Origin: Candidatus Tenebribacter mawsonii
GTDB taxonomy: Bacteria; Cloacimonadota; Cloacimonadia; Cloacimonadales; TCS61
Length of the DNA stretch: 10,723 bases
Assembly (NCBI GenBank): GCA_030765665.1
Contig: JAVCCD010000053.1
Location: forward strand, 1-10,723
Direction of reading: 5' to 3'
Position numbers and translations under genes: made by a program. Below are positions 1 to 5,081 of the stretch, one piece after another. The notes beneath the pieces were generated by a model. That model ran no database searches and was not told the DNA's origin. It saw nothing but the letters and a program-made list of their open reading frames with translations. Within the stretch, counting starts at the first letter, position 1. Every line of letters begins with the position of its first letter.

Positions 1-2
1 CC

Positions 3-140
3 AGAACAGTAATTTCAGAATGGAAAGAGGATTATAACATTAACAGACCTCACAGTTCTCTGGGTTACTTAACTCCAGAGAAATTTAGATTGACTTTTGA
101 AAAGAAAGTTAAAGAAATTAACACATTAAAAGTGGCCTAA
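3..140 (+). CDS. IS3-family transposase (OrfB, DDE integrase core), C-terminal fragment
   Basis: This is the 3' end of a gene that begins upstream of the window; 45 codons remain before TAA. The translation contains WKEDYNINRPHSSLGYLTPEKF, interrupted here only for description: the key elements are a Trp, an Asp-Tyr-Asn, then Asn-Arg-Pro-His-Ser-Ser-Leu-Gly-Tyr and Thr-Pro-Glu. This is the hallmark C-terminal motif of IS3-family OrfB transposases, just downstream of the last catalytic Glu of the DDE triad, which lies outside the window. The enzyme catalyses copy-out/paste-in transposition of its own element. The visible part is intact, ending in a lysine-rich tail 17 bases before the presumed element end. 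Whether the full copy is functional cannot be judged. Confidence 0.93.
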   Translation, partial: RTVISEWKEDYNINRPHSSLGYLTPEKFRLTFEKKVKEINTLKVA

Positions 141-144
141 AAAA

Positions 145-157
145 TGAGGGACCCTCA
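145..157. repeat. Probable terminal inverted repeat (right) of the IS
   Basis: TGAGGG-A-CCCTCA is a perfect 6-bp palindrome ending exactly where the next gene's Shine-Dalgarno begins. It is interpreted as the core of the right inverted repeat because it follows the transposase stop by only a few bases and ends in CA. It could also act as a small RNA hairpin reducing read-through. The matching left repeat is outside the window. Confidence 0.5.
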
Positions 158-162
158 GGAGG
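157..162 (+). promoter_or_regulatory. Ribosome binding site directly at the IS junction
   Basis: AGGAGG lies 6 bases before the ATG at 169. It is a near-perfect Shine-Dalgarno and fixes the start of the lipoprotein gene. Its first A coincides with the presumed last base of the insertion sequence, so the element entered right at the ribosome binding site without destroying it. Confidence 0.8.
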
Positions 163-168
163 AGAAAA

Positions 169-609
169 ATGAAAAGATTAAAAACTGTAACTGTCATTAG
201 TGTATTCTTGATGTTAGTTTTCAGCATGTCGTGTAACAGGCAGGTACAACCGGAAAAAGCAGATGGAGAAGCGCTTGTAAAACAGGTGTGGGAAGCGATG
301 AAAACGAATGATATGGAATTTATTGAAAACATTCTTGCACCGGGATTTCAGTCAATTCACCAGGATGGTGCTCGCAATCGGGATGAACAGATCGAATTGA
401 TCAGAGAACTGAACATGGGTGAATATGTACTCGACAACTTCAAAATTACTCAAAATGAAAATACATTAAATGTTACTTATTTTGTTAATGTAACAGAAAC
501 AATTGCAGGAAACACAATAACAAAACATGCAGCCCGGCTTTCAGTTTTCTGTAAAACTACCGATGGTTGGAAGTGGTTCTCTCATGCTAATCTTGTAGCG
601 TTGAAATAA
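169..609 (+). CDS. Small NTF2-like (SnoaL/DUF4440-type) lipoprotein
   Basis: The gene encodes a 146-residue protein. Residues 1-21 form a signal peptide (KRLK charged start, then a hydrophobic run) followed by Cys22 in FSMSC, a loose lipobox with Ser rather than Leu at -3, so lipidation and membrane anchoring are likely but not certain. The mature part has the layout of a small NTF2-like fold: an N-terminal helix (EALVKQVWEAMKTNDMEFIENI), a GFQSIHQDG strand-turn, a helix (RDEQIELIREL), then beta strands ending in a Trp-rich segment (DGWKWFSHANLVAL). Members of this superfamily range from enzymes to ligand-binding proteins, and no catalytic set is evident here, so the function is unknown. The start is well supported by AGGAGG. 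The insertion sequence ends 11 bases before the ATG, so any native promoter has been displaced upstream and expression may depend on the element. The gene is convergent with the GTPase gene. Confidence 0.8.
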   Translation: MKRLKTVTVISVFLMLVFSMSCNRQVQPEKADGEALVKQVWEAMKTNDMEFIENILAPGFQSIHQDGARNRDEQIELIRELNMGEYVLDNFKITQNENTLNVTYFVNVTETIAGNTITKHAARLSVFCKTTDGWKWFSHANLVALK

Positions 610-618
610 AAAGTAATT

Positions 619-643
619 CCCCTTCTCTGTTTGAGAGAAGGGG
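619..643. repeat. Palindromic repeat with G-rich tail
   Basis: CCCCTTCTCT (619-628) and AGAGAAGGGG (634-643) form a perfect 10-bp stem with a 5-base loop, followed by CAAGGGGATGAG. No U-run follows, so it is not a classical terminator. The form, a C-rich/G-rich hairpin followed by a second GGGG block, resembles short dispersed repeats seen between genes in many bacterial genomes. It is similar in style, though not in sequence, to the CCCCC/GGGGG repeat at 9005-9071. Confidence 0.6.
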
Positions 644-658
644 CAAGGGGATGAGTAA

Positions 659-688
659 AAAAAGGGCAGAAATTATTCTGCCCTTTTT
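659..688. terminator. Bidirectional intrinsic terminator
   Basis: The arms 659-671 (AAAAAGGGCAGAA) and 676-688 (TTCTGCCCTTTTT) form a perfect 13-bp stem with an ATTA loop. There is a T-run on the 3' side and an A-run on the 5' side, so it works in both directions. It sits between the convergent lipoprotein gene and GTPase gene and should end both transcripts. Confidence 0.9.
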
Positions 689-711
689 ATGTATACAATT
701 TTACTAATTAT

Positions 712-2025
712 TTAGAAATCTTTTAAAACGTCAGCGATGGTTGGATGTCCAATTTCCTGAAGTTCATAAGTAACCTGAACAGCAGGTTTATTGATCTTAA
801 CAATCCTTCTAAGATCGATAGGAGTTGCAATAACAACTGCATCACATTCAGTCTTATTAATGGTTGTTTCAAGATCTTTAATTTGTTGCTCACCATAACC
901 CATTGCAGGAAGTAGTATTCCAATCTCTGGATATTTTTCAAATGTTTCTGAAATTGAGCCAACAGCGTAAGGACGTGGGTCCACAAGATCAGCAACACCA
1001 TATTTTTCAGCAGCTACAATACCAGCACCATATTTCATTTCACCATGAGTAAGTGTCGGTCCGTCTTCAACAATAAGTACATTTGCACCCTTAATGATTT
1101 CAGGATTGTCGATAGATACAGGAGATGCACCATCAATAACGATAGCTTCAGGATTAAGTGCACGAATATTATCTCTAACGATCTGAATTCCTTCAGGATC
1201 AGCTGAATCGATCTTGTTAATAACAATTACATCAGCATTAATTAAGTTAGTTTCACCAGGATAGTATGATATCTCATGATCAGGTCTGTGTGGGTCTACA
1301 ACAACAATATTTATCATATTGTCAGAAACATAGAAAGGTGTATCATTGTTTCCACCATCCCAAATAATCACGTCGGCTTCTTTCTCTGCTTCACGAACAA
1401 TAGCTTCATAATCAACACCAGAATAAATAATGCTGTCCATCATAATATGTGGTTCGTATTCTTCCATTTCTTCTATAGTACACTCATGTGTTACGAGGTC
1501 TTCAAGTTTTGCGAATCTTTGAACCTTTTGCTTAACAAGGTCGCCATAAGGCATTGGATGACGGATAGAAGCAACTTTAAGGCCTTTAGCTTTAAGAGCT
1601 TTAACAACCGCACGTGTTGTTTGACTTTTACCACAACCAGTTCTTGTAGCACAAACAGTTACTAATGGTTTGGTTGTTTTAACTGTAGAATTATTCAATC
1701 CAATAAGTTTGAAATCAGCACCGGTAGCATTAACCAAAGAGGCATTATTCATAACTCTTTCGTGAGGAACATCGCTGTAAGCAAAAACAACTTCATCCAC
1801 ATTGTGCTTTTTTATCAAGTTTACTATTTCATTTTCTGCGAAGATAGGGATACCTTCAGGATAGAGTTCTCCAGCAAGTTCAGCTGGATATTTTCTTCCA
1901 TCGATATCAGGGATCTGTGTTGCTGTGAAAGCAACTACATCGTAATTGTCATTGTTTCTGTAATAACAATTAAAATTATGAAAATCACGCCCTGCAGCAC
2001 CCATAATGATGATTTTTTTTTTCAT
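712..2025 (-). CDS. P-loop GTPase, cyclic 2,3-diphosphoglycerate synthetase-like family (COG2403 type)
   Basis: The protein has 437 residues. An N-terminal Rossmann-like part (IIIMGAAGRDFHNFN, residues 5-19) is followed by a SIMIBI-style P-loop at 127-134 (TRTGCGKS), an acidic WDGGNND segment at 222-228 in the Walker B region, DPHRPDHE at 244-251, and NKID at 270-273, a guanine-specificity motif. Archaeal relatives ligate 2,3-diphosphoglycerate into its cyclic form with ATP, giving a thermoprotectant. In bacteria the family is usually called a predicted GTPase and its substrate is not established; the NKxD motif favours GTP. The enzyme is likely cytosolic, with no signal or membrane segment. 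The length is close to the archaeal enzyme and the ORF is intact. The start is set by AAGGAG (2032-2037 on the opposite strand) six bases before ATG. It is transcribed alone, divergent from the NFU gene. Family assignment is firm; the reaction is not. Confidence 0.85.
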   Translation of the reverse strand: MKKKIIIMGAAGRDFHNFNCYYRNNDNYDVVAFTATQIPDIDGRKYPAELAGELYPEGIPIFAENEIVNLIKKHNVDEVVFAYSDVPHERVMNNASLVNATGADFKLIGLNNSTVKTTKPLVTVCATRTGCGKSQTTRAVVKALKAKGLKVASIRHPMPYGDLVKQKVQRFAKLEDLVTHECTIEEMEEYEPHIMMDSIIYSGVDYEAIVREAEKEADVIIWDGGNNDTPFYVSDNMINIVVVDPHRPDHEISYYPGETNLINADVIVINKIDSADPEGIQIVRDNIRALNPEAIVIDGASPVSIDNPEIIKGANVLIVEDGPTLTHGEMKYGAGIVAAEKYGVADLVDPRPYAVGSISETFEKYPEIGILLPAMGYGEQQIKDLETTINKTECDAVVIATPIDLRRIVKINKPAVQVTYELQEIGHPTIADVLKDF

Positions 2026-2143
2026 CTTTCTCTCCTTATTTCTTTAGTGTAAAAATCTATAGGACACGCTTAAAAATAGGGGTTTGAAGTCAAGAAATTT
2101 AATGACCGATAATTTCTAATTTTAAATAAAAGAATTTATAATT

Positions 2144-2173
2144 TTAACTTTACTAATTTTTAATTATTATATT
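2144..2173 (+). promoter_or_regulatory. Candidate promoter for the NFU gene
   Basis: TTAACT (2144-2149) and TATATT (2168-2173) are 18 bases apart and lie about 40 bases before the ATG. They match a sigma-70-type promoter moderately well. The whole divergent spacer (2026-2214) is extremely AT-rich, so such matches arise easily by chance. No operator palindrome was seen. Confidence 0.2.
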
Positions 2174-2214
2174 TTAGGTATTAATCAAAATAAAAATAAA
2201 TAAAAGGAGAAATT

Positions 2215-2442
2215 ATGCTGGATAAAGTAAAAGTTCAGGAAGTTCTAGATAAAGTACGTCCATCTCTTCAAGCAGATGGTGGAGATTGTGAACTTATTAA
2301 CATCACAGAAGATAATGTGGTTGAAGTACGTTTACAAGGTGCTTGTGGTAGCTGCCCAATGGCAACACTCACTCTTAAAGCAGGTATAGAAAGAGTACTA
2401 AAAGAAGAAATTCCTGAAGTTAAAGAAGTTATTTCTGTTTAG
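2215..2442 (+). CDS. Stand-alone NFU-type Fe-S cluster scaffold (NifU C-terminal domain)
   Basis: The 75-residue protein is the NFU domain alone. It has an N-terminal helix (VQEVLDKVRPSL), the family signature ADGGDCEL (residues 20-27) and the cluster-binding CxxC at Cys44 and Cys47 in GACGSCPMAT, followed by the C-terminal helix TLKAGIERVLKEEIP. NFU proteins bind a [4Fe-4S] cluster at the interface of a dimer through this CxxC and hand it to client apoproteins in the cytosol. The IscU-like domain and the [2Fe-2S] ferredoxin-like domain of full NifU are absent, and this short form is common in bacteria and archaea. The start follows AGGAG by a few bases. The gene has its own terminator and is divergent from the GTPase gene. 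Cys25 in the DGGDC motif is an extra cysteine outside the CxxC. Confidence 0.93.
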   Translation: MLDKVKVQEVLDKVRPSLQADGGDCELINITEDNVVEVRLQGACGSCPMATLTLKAGIERVLKEEIPEVKEVISV

Positions 2443-2464
2443 TATTGAGATAATAGTTATTTTT

Positions 2465-2503
2465 AAAAAGTGGGGTGCCAGAGAAATGGATACCTCACTT
2501 TTT
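2465..2503 (+). terminator. Intrinsic terminator after the NFU gene
   Basis: AAAAAGTGGGGT (2465-2476) pairs with ACCTCACTTTTT (2492-2503) over 12 bp with one G-U wobble, and the 3' arm ends in a T-run. The loop contains a further CCA/TGG pairing. It lies only 24 bases before the cupin ATG, so the cupin is either a separate unit with a promoter overlapping this hairpin or depends on read-through. Confidence 0.8.
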
Positions 2504-2526
2504 AATATAATTTTATTGGAGGAAAT

Positions 2527-2928
2527 ATGAAGCTTAAACATTATTCTGATATAGAATTAGAAGAAGTTACCATGGAAGGTGCAAAGAAAGCTAAAATACG
2601 TTGGCTGATCTCTGATAAAGATAAAGCTCCAAATTTTGCAATGCGTATGTTTGAACTCGAACCAGGAGGTTTTACTCCATATCATTCACACAGTTGGGAA
2701 CATGAGAATTTCATCGTTGAAGGAGTTGGTGCTTTGGTTACCGAAGATGGAGAACTACCTTTCAAACCCGGTGATGTGATATTTGTAGACCCATTTTTGA
2801 AACATAATTACAAAAATACTGGAGATAAAACACTTATATTTCTTTGTCTTGTACCTTTAGAAAAACCTGCAAAACAAGTTAAACAAAATGTGAATCCTTT
2901 TGCTGCAGGGAAAGCAAACAATTGTTAG
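2527..2928 (+). CDS. Small single-domain cupin protein
   Basis: The protein has 133 residues and one conserved cupin barrel. Cupin motif 1 is seen as PGGFTPYHSHSWEHENFIVEG, with metal ligands His53, His55 and Glu60. Motif 2 is KPGDVIFVDPFLKHNYKN, with His93 as the fourth ligand. All four expected metal ligands are present, so it is likely to bind Fe, Mn, Ni or Zn. Small cupins of this type act as dioxygenases, isomerases or sensors, and sequence alone does not choose between these. There is no signal peptide, so it is probably cytosolic. The tail beyond residue 110 is basic and ends in Cys133. GGAGGA (2518-2523) precedes the ATG and supports this start. It lies downstream of the NFU gene but behind a terminator, so functional linkage is weak. 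Confidence 0.88.
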   Translation: MKLKHYSDIELEEVTMEGAKKAKIRWLISDKDKAPNFAMRMFELEPGGFTPYHSHSWEHENFIVEGVGALVTEDGELPFKPGDVIFVDPFLKHNYKNTGDKTLIFLCLVPLEKPAKQVKQNVNPFAAGKANNC

Positions 2929-3017
2929 TAAAAAATAGTGAGTTTTGTATAATAGCATAATATTATAATAAATCGTTAGAAATTGTTTTTGCGAATAATC
3001 TTTCATCGGCATCGAAT

Positions 3018-3098
3018 GAAGCAATCTCTTTGTTTGAAAATTGTTTGGAGTTTTAAATTGCTTCGAAAGAAATCCTTTGAGAAAGTCCTCGCAAGGAC
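3018..3098. repeat. Remnants of palindromic intergenic repeats before the peptidase gene
   Basis: GAAGCAAT (3018-3025) is inverted as ATTGCTTC (3057-3064), and GTCCT-CGCA-AGGAC (3085-3098) is a perfect small hairpin. The string running from ATTGCTTCG to CTCGCAAGGAC resembles a widespread dispersed repeat in which an ATTGCTTCG block is followed by CTCGCAA-GAC. The rest of the 2929-3145 gap is AT-rich and includes two TATAAT strings (2948-2953, 2964-2969) without clear -35 partners. I see no gene in it. Confidence 0.5.
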
Positions 3099-3145
3099 AG
3101 AATTGAATTATAAAATACGTAATAAAATATAAATAGGAGAAAAAA

Positions 3146-4201
3146 ATGGAAAAGAAATTCTTTAAAGATCTTGTAATGGCTCCAAGTCCATCTGGATTCG
3201 AGCAACCTGCACAAGAAGTATACAGAAATTTTGTAGATGAATTTGCTGATGACGTTACAACAGATGTTCATGGAAATGTGATTGCACTAAAAAAAGGAAC
3301 GGGAAAACTCCGTTTCATGGTTTCTGGTCATGCAGACGAGATTGGCCTTATGGTAAAATATATCGATGATAATGGATTTGTTAGATTTACAGCAATCGGT
3401 GGTGTTGATGCAACCTTACTTCCTGGTCTTCGTGTGAATATCTATCATAATAAAAAAGTTGTTCGTGGTATTGTAGGAAGAAAACCAATTCATTTGATGA
3501 GTCCGGAAGATAGAAAAAGTACACCAAAAATATCAGATCTTTGGATCGATATTGGTGCTAAAGATAAAAAAGCTGCTGAGAAAAGAGTATGGGTAGGTGA
3601 TCATGCAACCTTCTCTCCAGGATTAGAAACACTTTCTGGAAGTATAATCACAACAAAAGCTACTGATAATAAAGCTGGTGTTTATGTAGCTGGTTGTCTT
3701 CTCAAAGAACTAAAAGGTGAAAATATTTCTGCAAATGTTTATTCAGTTTCTTCAGTTCAGGAAGAAGTTGGTCTTCGAGGAGCAATAACAAGTGCATTTG
3801 GAATTGATCCTCACGTTGGTATTGCAATAGATGTTACTCATGCTACCGATTATCCTGGTATGAATAAAAATCAGTTAGGTGATGTTGCTTTAGAAAAGGG
3901 ACCAACAATAGCTGTTGGTGCAAATATAAACCCAAAAGTATTTGAACTTCTAAAAAAAGCAGGGGAAAATGCAAAAGTTAAGTATCAAATTGAAGCTGCT
4001 CCACGCGGAACCGGAACTGATGCAAATGCAATTCAAGTAACAAGAGCCGGTGTAGCTGCAGGTCTTATCAGCATTCCAAATAGATATATGCATACCCCAA
4101 ATGAGGTTATTTCTTATAAAGACCTTGATGGAGCAGTGCAATTACTTGCAGAATTTGTGCGATTGATTGACGATAACACAGATTTTATTCCAAAAGTATA
4201 A
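3146..4201 (+). CDS. M42-family metallo-aminopeptidase
   Basis: This 351-residue protein is full length for the M42 (glutamyl aminopeptidase / tetrahedral aminopeptidase) family. The dinuclear metal site is complete: His62 in SGHADEIG, bridging Asp174 in KATDNKAG, the catalytic pair Glu206-Glu207 in VQEEVGLRG, Asp229 in AIDVTHATD and His316 in RYMHTPNE. Asp64 in the HAD motif is the usual residue paired with the first His. A PA-like insertion domain lies between about residues 70 and 160 (LPGLRVNIY, RGIVGRKPIH). Family members form large cytosolic dodecamers that trim short peptides from the N-terminus. No signal peptide is seen. AGGAG (3135-3139) precedes the ATG and fixes the start. It is likely to be transcribed alone, with repeat-rich gaps on both sides. 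Substrate preference cannot be told from sequence; older annotations call such proteins endoglucanases, which is not supported. Confidence 0.95.
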   Translation: MEKKFFKDLVMAPSPSGFEQPAQEVYRNFVDEFADDVTTDVHGNVIALKKGTGKLRFMVSGHADEIGLMVKYIDDNGFVRFTAIGGVDATLLPGLRVNIYHNKKVVRGIVGRKPIHLMSPEDRKSTPKISDLWIDIGAKDKKAAEKRVWVGDHATFSPGLETLSGSIITTKATDNKAGVYVAGCLLKELKGENISANVYSVSSVQEEVGLRGAITSAFGIDPHVGIAIDVTHATDYPGMNKNQLGDVALEKGPTIAVGANINPKVFELLKKAGENAKVKYQIEAAPRGTGTDANAIQVTRAGVAAGLISIPNRYMHTPNEVISYKDLDGAVQLLAEFVRLIDDNTDFIPKV

Positions 4202-4233
4202 ATTAAGTTTTGTTCATTTCTAAAGTCGGTTTT

Positions 4234-4294
4234 TGTCATCCTGAGCGGAGTCGAAGGATTATAACTATATGGTTCGTCTTCGCTCAGGATGACA
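4234..4294. repeat. Long palindromic repeat (REP-like, TGTCATCCTGAGCG family)
   Basis: TGTCATCCTGAGCG (4234-4247) is perfectly inverted as CGCTCAGGATGACA (4281-4294), a 14-bp stem with a 33-base middle containing GAGTCGAAGGAT. This is recognised from experience as a sequence repeated many times between genes in diverse bacterial genomes. It lies between the M42 gene and the ABC operon. It may act as a transcription stop or RNA stabiliser, but no U-run follows. Short predicted proteins across it are artefacts. Confidence 0.85.
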
Positions 4295-4335
4295 GTATGT
4301 TTTGATTTTCTTTTTAAGTTAACTAACGGGGCAAT

Positions 4336-5076
4336 ATGATAATTGTAAAAAATCTGACTAAAGTATTTCAGCAGCAAAATGGGGAAGATCTGTATGCTGT
4401 AAAAGACCTTTCATTCACAGCTAATAAAGGTGAGATTGTTGTATTACTAGGGGTGAATGGTGCAGGAAAGACTACCACTATGCGAATGCTTTCTACAGTT
4501 TTGCAATCTACAACCGGTACAGCAACACTCGAGGGTTACGATCTAAAAAAAGATCCTCAAAACGTGAGAGCAAATCTTGGCTTCTTATCTGGGGATACAG
4601 GACTTTATGCAAGACTTACAGCTCGTGAAACAATTACATATTTCGCCAGACTTTATGATGTTCCTGAAAAAAAGATTAATTTAAGAATAAATGAAATGGC
4701 TGACCTTTTGGATATGCATGATTTTCTGGATAAAAAAATTGATTTCCTTTCAACCGGGATGAAGCAAAAAGTTTCTATCGCACGTTCAATTATTCACGAT
4801 CCTCCAATAATGATCTTTGATGAACCAACTGCTGGACTTGATATACTTACTGCAAAAAATATAATCTCATTTATTCATAAATGTAGAGAAGATGGAAAAT
4901 GTGTTCTCTTCTCAACTCACATCATGCGTGAAGCTGAAAGAATAGCCGATAAAATTATTATGATACATCAAGGGAAAGTTCTTGCCCAAGGGAGCTGGGA
5001 AGACTTCAAAACTGAAACTGGTCTGCATGACCTTGATGACATCTTCATCCATTATGTAAATAGTATAAATGGGTAG
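4336..5076 (+). CDS. ABC transporter ATP-binding protein, NatA-like
   Basis: The 246-residue protein is a complete ABC ATPase. It has Walker A GVNGAGKT (39-46), the signature LSTGM (138-142), Walker B IMIFDE (158-163), a D-loop at AGLD (166-169) and the switch His195 in FSTHIM. At the usual Q-loop place it has GFLSGDTGLYARLT, with no Gln; this is typical of the NatA/DrrA-type exporters rather than a defect. The preferred partners of this subgroup are ABC-2 permeases, and the next gene is one, starting 5 bases after the stop. The pair therefore forms an export system at the inner membrane; sodium, drugs, lipids or peptides are all possible substrates. The ATG is preceded only by a weak GGGG (4328-4331), so translation may be modest. 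It is the first gene of an apparent operon with the permease-protease and glmS. Confidence 0.93.
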   Translation: MIIVKNLTKVFQQQNGEDLYAVKDLSFTANKGEIVVLLGVNGAGKTTTMRMLSTVLQSTTGTATLEGYDLKKDPQNVRANLGFLSGDTGLYARLTARETITYFARLYDVPEKKINLRINEMADLLDMHDFLDKKIDFLSTGMKQKVSIARSIIHDPPIMIFDEPTAGLDILTAKNIISFIHKCREDGKCVLFSTHIMREAERIADKIIMIHQGKVLAQGSWEDFKTETGLHDLDDIFIHYVNSING

Positions 5077-5081
5077 GATAT

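Larger units (their letters stand above)
1..157 (+). mobile_element. Right end of an IS3-family insertion sequence (left part outside window)
   Basis: The segment holds the transposase C-terminus, its stop at 138-140, and 17 more bases ending in TCA. Bases 145-157 (TGAGGGACCCTCA) form a 6-bp palindrome around a central A. Read from the outside inward the end begins TGAGGG, which fits the TG...CA termini of IS3-family elements, so base 157 is the likely last base. The next bases (GGA or GGAGG) would be one copy of the short target duplication, but the left end is outside the window and cannot be compared. The family assignment rests on the transposase; the exact boundary is inferred. Confidence 0.75.

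Noticed and set aside
126..332. Minus-strand open frame over the IS junction and lipoprotein start
   Set aside because: It is antisense to the signal peptide and IS end, has no ribosome site and no recognisable domain.
2026..2110. TTGACT on the minus strand as -35 of the GTPase promoter
   Set aside because: The only good -10-like string (TATAGA) is 26 bases away, and no acceptable partner lies at 16-18 bases.
4114..4377. Minus-strand open frame of 87 codons across the intergenic palindrome
   Set aside because: Its middle is a translation of the repeat (contains PSTPLRMT) and its ends are antisense to two well-supported genes; it is an artefact.
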